A stretch of 35,391 nt of DNA from Kiritimatiellales bacterium (GCA_021734345.1 JAIPJC010000020.1:1-35391); one strand, 5' to 3'. Shown: positions 20,987 to 31,625, numbered from the stretch's first letter. Notes: generated by a model not told the origin, from the letters alone. Translations and numbers: made by a program.

Positions 20987-21134
20987 GTTCATTCCTTTGT
21001 TAATCATATAATACCGATACAGTCCTTAATGAGGAAGCACCATACAAACGACATGACGACGGAGCAAGCCGTATCGCCCCCGCAACCGTCCCAGCCTCTT
21101 TATAAAGGGTACGCCGGCAAACCCCGCCGCCGAC

Positions 21135-21162
21135 TTGACAGGAGGGCATATGCCTATAAAAT
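21135..21162 (+). promoter_or_regulatory. likely sigma-70 promoter of the small Cys/His protein gene
   Basis: A consensus TTGACA (21135-21140) stands 16 bases from TAAAAT (21157-21162), the same spacing as the rRNA promoters. Transcription would begin about 20 bases before the ATG at 21188, just upstream of the GAGGAG ribosome binding site. Confidence 0.5.
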
Positions 21163-21187
21163 GTCAGGTTGCTGAGGAGGGCGCATA

Positions 21188-21457
21188 ATGACGGAAGCGG
21201 ATGATCAAATTATTGAAGAAGCGCGATTGGCCCTTCATGGCCGCATTCTGCGCTGCCCTTTAGGCGAGAATCCCAATGACTGCCCCCTTCATGACCTTCG
21301 CTTGAAACCGATAGAAGAACGTCTGGCTTGGCTGGAAGCCAGACCCGATCCAGAGGTGGTGGAGTTGTACATTCAACACGTCATGTGCATGAAGCGCAAG
21401 CTGACCGAACAAGCCGATCCGGGCATCACTTCAGCGTATCGACAAGAAACTCTGTAA
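21188..21457 (+). CDS. small conserved-type protein with a Cys/His cluster
   Basis: An 89-residue cytoplasmic protein with no signal or membrane segment. Residues 23-35 read CPLGENPNDCPLH, and H64 and C67 follow in YIQHVMCMKRK. The set C23, C32, H35, H64, C67 could form a small metal site. The middle is helical and charged (LKPIEERLAWLEARPDPEVVELY). I recall similar CPxGxNPxDCPLH proteins as uncharacterised in PVC bacteria, but no function is known to me. GAGGAGGG 6 bases before the ATG and a near-consensus promoter support real expression. Its last 32 bases overlap the convergent dienelactone hydrolase gene. Confidence 0.75.
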   Translation: MTEADDQIIEEARLALHGRILRCPLGENPNDCPLHDLRLKPIEERLAWLEARPDPEVVELYIQHVMCMKRKLTEQADPGITSAYRQETL

Positions 21458-22163
21458 AGCGTCGCCACGATTTCTTATCGGCATCTTCACGATAACTTTC
21501 CGACCCAAAAACAGTCCACGCGTGAGGAGCGCCGCCGTAGGTAATCATTTCGTTCGACACGCCGGCCTGCTCCAGGTCATTCGATAGCTTGGCAAACTGA
21601 TCCAGCGTAACATTCGTATCTGCCGAACCGTGCTGGATCAAAACCTGCCCCTTGGTTTTCGAATAATCCTGCCCCTCCGGCAGCGCCAATCCTCCATGGA
21701 ATGTAGCAAAGCCTTTGAGGTCGGCACCCGAGCGGGCAAATTCGAGTACAGCCGTCCCGCCAAAGCAATATCCCATCGCCACGCATCGGCCAACATTTCC
21801 TCCATGAGACTTCGCAGTATCCAGCGCACCCTGCATCAGCAAACGCATTCTGGCACGATCGGCATCCAACTCGCCCGTGCACTTGCGCTTATCCTTCAAC
21901 TCCGTAGGCCGGATTCCTTTGCCAAAGAGGTCGGCGCAAAAAACCGCATAGCCCAGTTCGGAAAGCATTTCGGCGCGTTTGACCTCATAGTCCGTCAAAC
22001 CGTCCCAGTCATGAACCAGCAGTACCAGCGGGGATTCGGGCGATGCCGCTTCGAAATAGCCCTCGTAGGATTGGCCCGCCACGTCATAGGTAATCCAGCT
22101 TCCGGCTTGGACTGGAGAAAGTGCGGCGAACAACACCAGAGAAGAAAACAACCATATCTTCAT
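21426..22163 (-). CDS. secreted dienelactone hydrolase family protein
   Basis: A 245-residue alpha/beta hydrolase with a signal peptide (MKIWLFSSLVLFAALSPVQA). The nucleophile elbow is GYCFGG with Cys133, the mark of dienelactone hydrolases rather than Ser esterases. D182 (HGSAD) and H214 (GGAPHAWTVFG) complete the triad, and HDWDGL near residue 51 forms the oxyanion region. The natural substrate is unknown; exported family members act on diverse esters and lactones. GGAGGT lies 6 bases before the ATG at 22163. The longer in-frame ORF upstream lacks homology and ignores this signal peptide. It converges on and overlaps the small Cys/His gene. Confidence 0.9.
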   Translation of the reverse strand: MKIWLFSSLVLFAALSPVQAGSWITYDVAGQSYEGYFEAASPESPLVLLVHDWDGLTDYEVKRAEMLSELGYAVFCADLFGKGIRPTELKDKRKCTGELDADRARMRLLMQGALDTAKSHGGNVGRCVAMGYCFGGTAVLEFARSGADLKGFATFHGGLALPEGQDYSKTKGQVLIQHGSADTNVTLDQFAKLSNDLEQAGVSNEMITYGGAPHAWTVFGSESYREDADKKSWRRFTEFLVDTLK

Positions 22164-22299
22164 GACCGACCTCCGTGGGGTTAAAAATGCATGACTGGCG
22201 AACGCCCAGAAGACTACACACCAGCGGGAAATCGGCAAGCCATATCCGGTCGATCCAAGGACTGGGAAATATGGGGTTCGGTCGTTCGGCCAAACGCAA

Positions 22300-23733
22300 T
22301 CAACCTTCGAGCAGGACGCGCACAACGTCGGCGGCGGAAAAGTCCGTCTGGCCGGAAGCACAAAAGCGTCCCACGCCGGCAAGGTCATCACCCATCGTGA
22401 TCAGGCAGGGTTCGTCGGTACCGTCTGGCAAGCGTTGCGGCATTCCGACATTGGCGATCAGCGCGTTGCAAAGGCACTTGCGCCCCACCGTATCTTCCAA
22501 CCGCCCGCCCTTGGCCACATAAGCCGCGACCGGCTCGGCCGGACATCGGTAGCCAATTTTTCCGTCGGCACGCCGATAGGGCTGGCGCAGCAGGCCGAGA
22601 TCGCACACGCGCTGGCGCTTCTGGTAGACGGCATCGTCCGACAGGCTGCCAGCCAGTTCCGCCACCTTGAAAGGGAATCCGGTCGGCGATGCGAGCGCAT
22701 CGGTAACAACACGCGCTTCGCCAGCGAGTGCCTGTTGGATCAACTCGCGGCGCACTTCGGGCATTAGCCCGGATTCCTCGCACAGCGCAAAAGCCGTGCC
22801 CACCTGCACACCGCACGCGCCCTCCGCCAGTGCCCGCCGCATTCCTTCGGGTGAACCAATCGACCCCGCCAACCAGAACGGCAGCCCCATATCGCGGAAC
22901 GCCGCCAAGTTTGCAACGTCGCGGACACCATAAATCGGCTCGCCAGCCTCGTTCCATGTAGCCTTCCCGCGTGGCGGAGCATTGTGTCCTCCCGCCAAAT
23001 TGCCCTCGACGATAAATCCATCGATTGGCCCATTCGCCTTGCGCAGGAGAATCGAGGCCAGCGCTTCCGAAGAGACGATCGGCAGGAAATCCGGACGGGC
23101 CAGAACGCCAGGCAGTACGTCATCCTCGATGAAGTGCGCTGGATCGAACACCAGATTGAACGTCTCGCCCTTCCCGTCCGCCCCGGCAATATAGATTGGA
23201 TAGACGGCCGCTTCGTGCCTGGAAAGCGCGGCCAGAACACCCGGAACAGCCAATGGAATGCCGGCACCCATGACGACAACCGCCACCCCGGCCAACAAAG
23301 CCCCGTAGATAGATGCCAGATGGGGCAACTGGAGTTTTTCAAGATAGTTTATGCCAACCGGATTCGAATGCCCTTCCCTTGCGAGAAATACTTCCACGAA
23401 ATTCCCGACGATACACAGCTCCAGCGGTTCGCGCCGCCCTTCAAGGCTATGCATGTTGAACTTCCGGTATGGCGTGTCCTTCGACTTTCCGCCGGGAATG
23501 AAGTACGCATCCAGAACATGTTGCGCCATCCGAGGGAAAGGGAAATGTTCAAGCGCACGCCGAACGTGCCCTCCCAAATCCCCATCCTGCAACCGGCGCG
23601 CAACAACGCCGTCGAGCGCAGTCCCGGAGACAACCCCGAGCTGTCCGATCCGCGAAACCGCCTGAGCCAGACGCCAATTGGAGACACTGGCTCCCATTCC
23701 TCCTTGGAGGACTTTTGGATGTTCAATTTGCAT
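22300..23733 (-). CDS. nitronate monooxygenase family protein (FMN TIM barrel)
   Basis: A 477-residue protein of the 2-nitropropane dioxygenase/nitronate monooxygenase superfamily. QGGMGASVSNWRLAQAVS opens the barrel (about residues 10-27). VVMGAGIP, the FMN-phosphate region GNLAGGHNAPPRG (near 245) and a GSPEGMRRALAEGACGVQVGTAFA segment (near 295) follow. It is about 120-150 residues longer than classical enzymes, with a Cys-containing C-terminal part (RVCDLGLLRQPY, GRKCLCNALIANVG). This long type may not act on nitronates; related proteins include enoyl reductases. The ATG at 23733 lacks a strong ribosome binding site. It is divergent from the BNR_4 gene, with an 18-base palindrome between them. 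Confidence 0.85.
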   Translation of the reverse strand: MQIEHPKVLQGGMGASVSNWRLAQAVSRIGQLGVVSGTALDGVVARRLQDGDLGGHVRRALEHFPFPRMAQHVLDAYFIPGGKSKDTPYRKFNMHSLEGRREPLELCIVGNFVEVFLAREGHSNPVGINYLEKLQLPHLASIYGALLAGVAVVVMGAGIPLAVPGVLAALSRHEAAVYPIYIAGADGKGETFNLVFDPAHFIEDDVLPGVLARPDFLPIVSSEALASILLRKANGPIDGFIVEGNLAGGHNAPPRGKATWNEAGEPIYGVRDVANLAAFRDMGLPFWLAGSIGSPEGMRRALAEGACGVQVGTAFALCEESGLMPEVRRELIQQALAGEARVVTDALASPTGFPFKVAELAGSLSDDAVYQKRQRVCDLGLLRQPYRRADGKIGYRCPAEPVAAYVAKGGRLEDTVGRKCLCNALIANVGMPQRLPDGTDEPCLITMGDDLAGVGRFCASGQTDFSAADVVRVLLEG

Positions 23734-23766
23734 ATCGGGAAGGAATATGATTTTTTCGTACGGGAA

Positions 23767-23784
23767 TTACGATGATAATCGTAA
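23767..23784. promoter_or_regulatory. perfect inverted repeat, candidate operator
   Basis: TTACGAT and ATCGTAA form 7-bp perfect arms around a 4-base spacer in the 106-base gap between the divergent nitronate-monooxygenase-like and BNR_4 genes. The size and symmetry suit a dimeric repressor, but no regulator is encoded nearby. Confidence 0.4.
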
Positions 23785-23839
23785 AGAGAGGTGACTCCTT
23801 TTACATCCAATGCTGCCACCCTTGAAGAGAGAGTCCACT

Positions 23840-25267
23840 ATGAACACAACCATTGCCCCATCAACCCTCGGGTTTCTCCTCGTTGCAAGCCTCGTCCATG
23901 GCGCGGCTCAACCATCCCAAGACAAGAAACTCGTTATCGATGAGAGCGGTCGCAAACCGCACGTTGCCAAAAAAATGGTCATCGACAAGGTGTGGGCGGG
24001 ACATCCGGTCGGATTTTGCCTGCTGACCGAGGGCCGGTTCCAGTATGCGGCGTACTACAACGCCGACCGGCAAATGGTTGTGGCTTCGCGGCAGCTTGGC
24101 GAGGATGGCTGGATCAAGTTCATGCCGCAAACGGACTACAAGCAGCCGCCCAAGACCGGATCGCCGGCCAGTGCGATCCTCGGATGGGACAGCCACAACT
24201 ATATAACCATGGCCTTGGATGAAAACGGATTCATCCATCTCAGCGGCAACATGCATGTGGACAACCTCACCTATTTCCGTTCCACCAAACCGTACGACAT
24301 CACGACCCTCGTCCAGACCAAGTCCATGACCGGTTCGCTGGAAGACCGCTGCACCTATCCGAAGTTTATGAAAAACGCCGGCGGCGCCTTGATCTTTACC
24401 TACCGCCACGGCAGCAGCGGCAACGGCAACCAGATATACAACATCTACAACGCCGCCACGCAAGCATGGTCGCGCCTTCTCGACACGCCTCTCACCGATG
24501 GCAAAGGCCTACGCAACGCCTATATCCTAGGGCCGCAACTCGGCCCGGACGGCTGGTACCACATATCATGGGTGTGGCGCGAAACCTTCGATTGTTCGAC
24601 CAACCACGATCTCTCCTACGCCAAAAGCAAGAATCTGGTCGACTGGTACACCATTGCCGGGAAAAAAATCGCCCTGCCGATCACGCTTGAAACGTCCGGC
24701 GTCATCGTGGATCCGGTTCTCGAGAAAGGCGGCATCCTGAACGGCTCCGGAAGAATCGGATTCGATCAAAAGAAAAATGCCGTGCTGGCCTACCACAAAT
24801 TCGACGCCAACGGAAACAACCAGGCCTACTGCGCCCGGGCCGAAAACGGTGCATGGCAGATCAAGCAACTCACCGACTGGGACTATCGGTGGTACTTTGA
24901 CGGCGGCGGAACAATCCAGTCCGAACTAAGCATTGGTACGGTGCAACCGCGGAAGGACCAATATCTGGAGCTTCACTACTCGCACAAGAAATACGGCGGA
25001 GGAACCTGGCTGCTGGACGACCAGTTGAACATCTGCGGCACAGTCAACAAACCAAGCCAGCTCCCATCATCAGTCGGCAAAGTGCAAAGCAGCTTTCCGG
25101 GCATGGCCGTTAAACGGGCGTACGATGACGCCGCTGCGGACGGTCAGGATGTGGTCTACCTTCTAAGCTGGGAAACGCTGCCGCAAAACCGCGATCTCCC
25201 CCGCGAAGGCGATCTGCCGGAACCTTCCGACCTAACCCTCTATGAAATCCGGTACGAACGGGAATAA
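23840..25267 (+). CDS. secreted BNR_4-type beta-propeller, possible polysaccharide lyase
   Basis: A 475-residue protein with a signal peptide (about residues 1-22, ending VHGAAQ). The repeated pattern of GFCLLTEGRFQYAAYYNADRQ, DSHNYITMALDENGFIHLSG, FMKNAGGALIFTYRHGSSGNG and LGPDGWYHISWVWRET is that of the BNR_4 propeller family. The HNY and HLSGNMH segments resemble the region that carries active-site His residues in propeller lyases of families PL24/PL25 (ulvan lyases). That assignment is tentative; the fold is more certain than the activity. The ATG at 23840 is weakly supported by AGAGAGAG. A marine-polysaccharide lifestyle would fit the proposed host. Confidence 0.75.
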   Translation: MNTTIAPSTLGFLLVASLVHGAAQPSQDKKLVIDESGRKPHVAKKMVIDKVWAGHPVGFCLLTEGRFQYAAYYNADRQMVVASRQLGEDGWIKFMPQTDYKQPPKTGSPASAILGWDSHNYITMALDENGFIHLSGNMHVDNLTYFRSTKPYDITTLVQTKSMTGSLEDRCTYPKFMKNAGGALIFTYRHGSSGNGNQIYNIYNAATQAWSRLLDTPLTDGKGLRNAYILGPQLGPDGWYHISWVWRETFDCSTNHDLSYAKSKNLVDWYTIAGKKIALPITLETSGVIVDPVLEKGGILNGSGRIGFDQKKNAVLAYHKFDANGNNQAYCARAENGAWQIKQLTDWDYRWYFDGGGTIQSELSIGTVQPRKDQYLELHYSHKKYGGGTWLLDDQLNICGTVNKPSQLPSSVGKVQSSFPGMAVKRAYDDAAADGQDVVYLLSWETLPQNRDLPREGDLPEPSDLTLYEIRYERE

Positions 25268-25355
25268 TGCATGGAAATTGTATCGCCCCACCCAGCGGCC
25301 GAACGATAAAAATCACCAGACAGAAGAATAAAACTGGCAATCAGCGGAGACAGCA

Positions 25356-25559
25356 ATGGACTCATCGACTATCTTGATCGGCGTGCTACTCGGGGCCATC
25401 GGGTGCGGATATATTGTCTATGGCCGGAAGCAACTGCACAGCATGGCCTTGGTTTCGGGCATCCTGCTCTGCATCTTCCCCTACTTCGTCGCCAACATCT
25501 GGCTGGCCCTGCTGATCGGGGTCCTGCTGATGCTCCTGCCGCGCTTCATCGATTTTTAG
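25356..25559 (+). CDS. small two-helix membrane protein
   Basis: A 67-residue very hydrophobic protein. SSTILIGVLLGAIGCGYIVY (3-22) and the stretch from about residue 30 to 63 form two or three membrane segments, separated by the basic GRKQLH loop. GCGGAGA precedes the ATG. Similar small proteins are widespread and uncharacterised. Its stop codon overlaps the stop of the convergent DUF4185 gene (4 shared bases), and it follows the BNR_4 gene by 88 bases. Confidence 0.72.
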   Translation: MDSSTILIGVLLGAIGCGYIVYGRKQLHSMALVSGILLCIFPYFVANIWLALLIGVLLMLLPRFIDF

Positions 25560-26722
25560 CGCGGCTCATTCTCCGGGCCGCGACCAAACGATACTTCCAC
25601 CAGCCGCACTTCGCCCTGGAGGAATCCGGTTTCCCGGTAGTAGGAAAAATACATCACACGACCGTCCGACCTGGAAAACTCATCGTGCGACAGACCGGAA
25701 TAGCACCATTGGTTGGTGTTCGTGGGCGGAATGCAGTCCACCGCGTTCAACGGATCGGACCACGGCCCTTCCAGATGCTTCGCCGTGCGGACGACGATCC
25801 GGTTTTCGAGCGGAGCACTGTAGACCGCCAGATACCGTCCAAGCCACCGGTTCCATGAAACACTCATCATCGGCGCACCTTCGAACACCGGAACCGCCTG
25901 CCGCCAGTCGGCGCTCCACTTTCCTTTTCCGGAGTAAAACCGCCACGCGGAACGGTCAAGCGCCTGATCGAACGGAGCCCGGGCGAGCGTCATCGGCCAG
26001 GCAAGCCACTTGGACTCGCAGCCAAAGACATACAGCATCCCGTCTTCCACGATCGCGCAGTCGCCCCACGGCGAATCCCCGGCCGGGAACAGCATGGTCG
26101 GATGTTCCGCACCGGGGTGGATCACCGGGCGAACCGGATGTTCGTCAAGCCGGTTCCAGACCGCGATTGAACGTCCGACCGAGTGGAAATCCCACTGCCC
26201 GTTCGGCCCGCCGAAAATTTTATTATAAAAAACATAGGCCTTCTCGCCGTCCGGCGAAACCACAACCGGACCAGGCCAAAGCCCCCAGCGGCTCCGGCTT
26301 CCTTCCGGAACCTCCGTTGTGAAGTGCTCTCCGTTGTAGCGGGCTTCTGTTTCCGTAAAAGGCAGGAACTCGTACGGCACGCCGTTCGTATCCACCGGTT
26401 CGGCCAGATCCTGTAGATTATCCCGTGCATCCCGGTCACCGGTCTGGCACCAGGTACTGGTTCGCCACTGCGAGCCGTCCACGCCTTTTTTCTGCATGAT
26501 GGAATCGCCGAACACCCAAACCGACTGCCCTTGGAATTCCGCACTATAGCCGCCGTCCCGCCCGCGAATGGCCTCGATGAATTTCATCGGGCCGAGGTCG
26601 CGCGCCACCTCAATCCGCACCTCGGACGGAATCCCCGACTTGCGCCACGCCGGCTCCGAAGAACATCCGACACATGTCAGCACAACCAACACCACGACGG
26701 AATTTAATGCCAAGCCATTCAT
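25556..26722 (-). CDS. DUF4185-type beta-propeller lipoprotein
   Basis: A 388-residue protein. A hydrophobic N-terminus ends in LTCVGC, a slightly atypical lipobox (Cys20), predicting membrane anchoring. The rest matches the DUF4185 propeller: SVWVFGDSIMQ near residue 70, WGLWPGPVVVSPDGEKAYVFY, SPWGDCAIVEDGMLYVFG, and GAPMMSVSWNRWLGRYLAVYS. DUF4185 proteins are related to GH43/GH117-like propellers and often occur in polysaccharide-use regions, but no activity is established. AGGAGGT lies 5 bases before the ATG. Its start is only 28 bases downstream of the duplicated comM tail at 26751-26780. Confidence 0.82.
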   Translation of the reverse strand: MNGLALNSVVVLVVLTCVGCSSEPAWRKSGIPSEVRIEVARDLGPMKFIEAIRGRDGGYSAEFQGQSVWVFGDSIMQKKGVDGSQWRTSTWCQTGDRDARDNLQDLAEPVDTNGVPYEFLPFTETEARYNGEHFTTEVPEGSRSRWGLWPGPVVVSPDGEKAYVFYNKIFGGPNGQWDFHSVGRSIAVWNRLDEHPVRPVIHPGAEHPTMLFPAGDSPWGDCAIVEDGMLYVFGCESKWLAWPMTLARAPFDQALDRSAWRFYSGKGKWSADWRQAVPVFEGAPMMSVSWNRWLGRYLAVYSAPLENRIVVRTAKHLEGPWSDPLNAVDCIPPTNTNQWCYSGLSHDEFSRSDGRVMYFSYYRETGFLQGEVRLVEVSFGRGPENEPR

Positions 26723-26750
26723 ACGACCTCCTGAGATTCAGAAACCATAC

Positions 26751-26780
26751 TCAAACCCACAGCTGCCGGTCGAGAGTCCG
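26751..26780 (-). repeat. duplicated 3' end of comM (distal copy)
   Basis: 28 of 30 bases are identical to 27547-27576 in the same orientation. Both copies translate to RTLDRQLWV and a TGA stop, and both differences are at synonymous third positions. The four-helix-suffix gene lies between the copies. Confidence 0.85.
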
Positions 26781-26856
26781 TCGGCGAAATTCGCGATAGC
26801 GGAGCCTACCGAGCTGATTTGGCGTTTTCAAGAATTGAAATTTATCTACCACACGC

Positions 26857-27465
26857 TCAACCTCGCCCTTCGCCCCGCCTTTGTCCCGTCCGCGCTTTGT
26901 AGAGTCGCTCCGAAAAGCCGCCTCCCTCTTCAAAGTCCTGGGCTTGCCGATCAAGCAGCCGTTCCGCCAACCAATGTGCCTGCGCGGCCAGGATGGCTCC
27001 AAGATTCGCGGCGCGTTCTTCATGGCATTGTTTTACGCCCGATGCGTTTATCCACGCCGCAGCCTCTTCCAAGGTTTGGGGCCGCAGGCTGCGCGCTTCC
27101 TCGAAAGCGGACTCGCCTTGTTGCCAATGGTTCAGATGGCGGCGCTTCAGATGTTTCACATAATCCTTCTGGAGTTCCCCCAGACTCGAACGCGCCACGT
27201 TGGTTAGATTCATTTCCAGCTTCTTGGTTGTTGCGCTATCTTCGCTGCCTTCGGCCAGGTTCTGATAGCCGCTCCTCGCCGCCTGCACCATCTGGTCGTG
27301 ATGGCGATCCTTGAATGGAATGTAGCGCTCGCAAAACCGGCAGGTGAAGTCGTAGCAGAGCTCGGAAACCTGATAGGCCTTCAGCTTGCGGAACCCGCTG
27401 TGCTTGCCGTAGACCCGTCCAGCAGACTCCGAGTTCATTGCCCTTTTATCGGGTTGGTTTTCCAT
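26857..27465 (-). CDS. four-helix bundle suffix-domain protein (23S IVS-protein related)
   Basis: A 202-residue protein. Residues about 24-108 (GFRKLKAYQVSELCYDFTCRF through DQMVQAARSGYQNLAEGSED and VARSSLGELQKDYVKHL) match the four-helix bundle family known from proteins encoded in 23S rRNA intervening sequences. The C-terminal ANLGAILAAQAHWLAERLL, FEEGGGFSERLYKAR part matches the 'four helix bundle suffix' extension (TIGR04258-like). The family's function is unknown; a nucleic-acid-binding role is often supposed. AGGAGAAGG precedes the ATG. It sits downstream of comM in the same orientation, flanked by direct repeats of the comM tail, which suggests it arrived as an inserted unit. Confidence 0.87.
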   Translation of the reverse strand: MENQPDKRAMNSESAGRVYGKHSGFRKLKAYQVSELCYDFTCRFCERYIPFKDRHHDQMVQAARSGYQNLAEGSEDSATTKKLEMNLTNVARSSLGELQKDYVKHLKRRHLNHWQQGESAFEEARSLRPQTLEEAAAWINASGVKQCHEERAANLGAILAAQAHWLAERLLDRQAQDFEEGGGFSERLYKARTGQRRGEGRG

Positions 27466-27481
27466 TTTCCTTCTCCTGTTT

Positions 27482-27534
27482 ACGGACAGAACCGACGAAA
27501 CAGAGTCTCCCGCCGTTGTGTCTGTTCAGTCCGT
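27482..27534. other. inverted repeat between comM and the four-helix gene
   Basis: ACGGACAGAAC (27482-27492) and GTTCAGTCCGT (27524-27534) can pair at 10 of 11 positions, enclosing 31 bases that include smaller complementary segments. There is no T-run, so a terminator is unlikely. It may be a structured end of the inserted unit. Confidence 0.4.
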
Positions 27535-27546
27535 TTCTCCATTTCT

Positions 27547-27576
27547 TCAAACCCAAAGCTGCCGGTCGAGCGTCCG
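27547..27576 (-). repeat. 3' end of comM (copy in use)
   Basis: Direct-repeat partner of 26751-26780, and the present end of the comM coding sequence. Confidence 0.85.
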
Positions 27577-29082
27577 GTATTGGATGGCTTCGGAAATGTG
27601 ATTCGGCTTGATGATGTCCGAGGCATCGAGATCGGCGATGGTGCGGGCGACTTTCAGGATGCGGTCGTAGGCGCGGGCGCTGAAGTTGAGGTCGGACATG
27701 GCGGTGCGCAGGATCTGTTCGGCATCGGGTTCCATGCGGCAGACCTGGTGCAGGGTCTTGCTACGCATGTTGGCGTTGCAATGGATGCCGGGATGTTTCT
27801 TGTAGCGCTCCTGCTGGATTTCACGGGCGCGGACGACGCGCTCGCGGATGGCGGCGGACGGCTCGCCTTTTTCGAGTTTGGTGATCTGTTCGTAGGAGAT
27901 GGCGGGCACTTCGACGTGGATGTCGATACGGTCGAGCAGCGGGCCGGAAATCTTGCTGCGGTAGCGCGCAATCTGCATGGGCGAGCAGCGGCACTCGCGC
28001 TTGGGGTCGGTCTGGTAGCCGCACGGGCACGGGTTCATCGCGGCCACAAGCATGAAGCGGCAGGGATAGGTGACGCTCGCCGCGGCGCGGGCGATGGTGA
28101 CTTCGCCATCCTCTAGCGGCTGTCGCATGACTTCGAGCACACTGCGCTGGAACTCCGGCAGTTCGTCGAGGAACAGCACGCCGTTATGGCCAAGGCTGAC
28201 CGCGCCGGGCATCGGGTTGGTACCGCCGCCAAGCAGCCCGGCGTCGGAAATGGTATGGTGCGGCGAATGGAACGGGCGACGCGCCACCAGCGCCTGATGC
28301 GATTTGAGCGAACCGGAAATGCTATGGATCTTCGTCGTCTCCAACGCTTCGTCGAGCGACATCGGCGGCAGGATGGAGGGCAGCCGCTTGGCAAGCATGC
28401 TTTTCCCGGTGCCGGGCGGGCCGATCATCAGGCAGTTGTGTCCACCGCTGACGGCCACCTCGATGGCGCGCTTGGCGAACTCCTGCCCCTTCACATCGGC
28501 GAAGTCGTCCTCGTAGAGACTGTTGGCTTCGAAGACGGAGCGGATATCGAGCTGGTAGGGTTCGATCTTGATGTCCTGGTTGAGGAAGTCGGCCGCTTCG
28601 CGCAGGTTGCGGACGGGGAAAACCTTGATGCCGTCGACCACCGCCGCCTCTTCGGCGTTCTCTGCCGGAACCATGATGGCTTTGATACCGGCATCGCGCG
28701 CCATGATGGCGATGGGCAGGATGCCGCGTACTTTCCGTACCGCCCCGCTGAGCGCCAACTCGCCAACGATGGCGATGCGCGGCAGCAGGTCCGGCTTCAT
28801 GTCGTCGAGCGCGGCGATGATGCCCAACGCAATGGGCAGGTCGAAACTCGGCCCCTCCTTCTTCATGTCGGCCGGGGCGAGGTTGATGGTGGTGCGCCCC
28901 ATCGGCGGACGGAACCCGGAATTGATCAGCGCCGTCCAGACGCGGTCGGAGCTTTCCTTCACCGCGGCGTCGGGCAACCCGACAATCACCACCTTGGGTT
29001 CGCCGTGCCCCGCATTGACCTCGATTTCGACGGGATAGGCGTCGATCCCGTACACCGCCCCCGAATTGACTTGTGAAAGCAT
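27547..29082 (-). CDS. comM: ComM/YifB family Mg-chelatase-like AAA+ ATPase
   Basis: A 511-residue protein of the usual YifB/ComM length. It has the N-terminal ChlI-like domain (MLSQVNSGAVYGIDAYPVEIEV, NLAPADMKKEGPSFDLPIALG), the Walker A motif GPPGTGKS at about 221-228, the Walker B-like GVLFLDELPEF, a zinc-type CPCGYQTDPKRECRC segment and the C-terminal Mg-chelatase domain. In naturally transformable bacteria ComM is a hexameric branch-migration helicase that extends integration of foreign DNA. GGGAG lies ahead of the ATG at 29082; a TTG 24 bases upstream was rejected. The gene is divergent from lon. Its last nine codons are duplicated beyond the next gene. Confidence 0.95.
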   Translation of the reverse strand: MLSQVNSGAVYGIDAYPVEIEVNAGHGEPKVVIVGLPDAAVKESSDRVWTALINSGFRPPMGRTTINLAPADMKKEGPSFDLPIALGIIAALDDMKPDLLPRIAIVGELALSGAVRKVRGILPIAIMARDAGIKAIMVPAENAEEAAVVDGIKVFPVRNLREAADFLNQDIKIEPYQLDIRSVFEANSLYEDDFADVKGQEFAKRAIEVAVSGGHNCLMIGPPGTGKSMLAKRLPSILPPMSLDEALETTKIHSISGSLKSHQALVARRPFHSPHHTISDAGLLGGGTNPMPGAVSLGHNGVLFLDELPEFQRSVLEVMRQPLEDGEVTIARAAASVTYPCRFMLVAAMNPCPCGYQTDPKRECRCSPMQIARYRSKISGPLLDRIDIHVEVPAISYEQITKLEKGEPSAAIRERVVRAREIQQERYKKHPGIHCNANMRSKTLHQVCRMEPDAEQILRTAMSDLNFSARAYDRILKVARTIADLDASDIIKPNHISEAIQYRTLDRQLWV

Positions 29083-29246
29083 CGAAAACTCCCGGTTTGG
29101 AAACAATAAACTTGCAAACAGTAAACCGTTTTAAATGACGAAAAGAAATGGCAAATTGGCGCGCATTTTTCCAGACATTGGGAATCCTCTCCCCTATTCT
29201 TCCGGCAACCAATAACCAACAACAACCAGCAACGAACAACCGACCT

Positions 29247-31621
<2,375 letters not shown>

Positions 31622-31625
<4 letters not shown>

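Noticed and set aside
21050-21180. CCCGCAACCGT and GGCAAACC stretches resembling cobalamin or c-di-GMP riboswitch pieces
   Set aside because: The remaining conserved elements (B12 box, GEMM second helix) are missing, and a consensus promoter starts transcription downstream of this stretch.
26857-27465. 23S rRNA intervening sequence
   Set aside because: The protein is related to IVS-encoded proteins, but this copy is next to comM; the 23S gene in the window has normal length and no inserted ORF.
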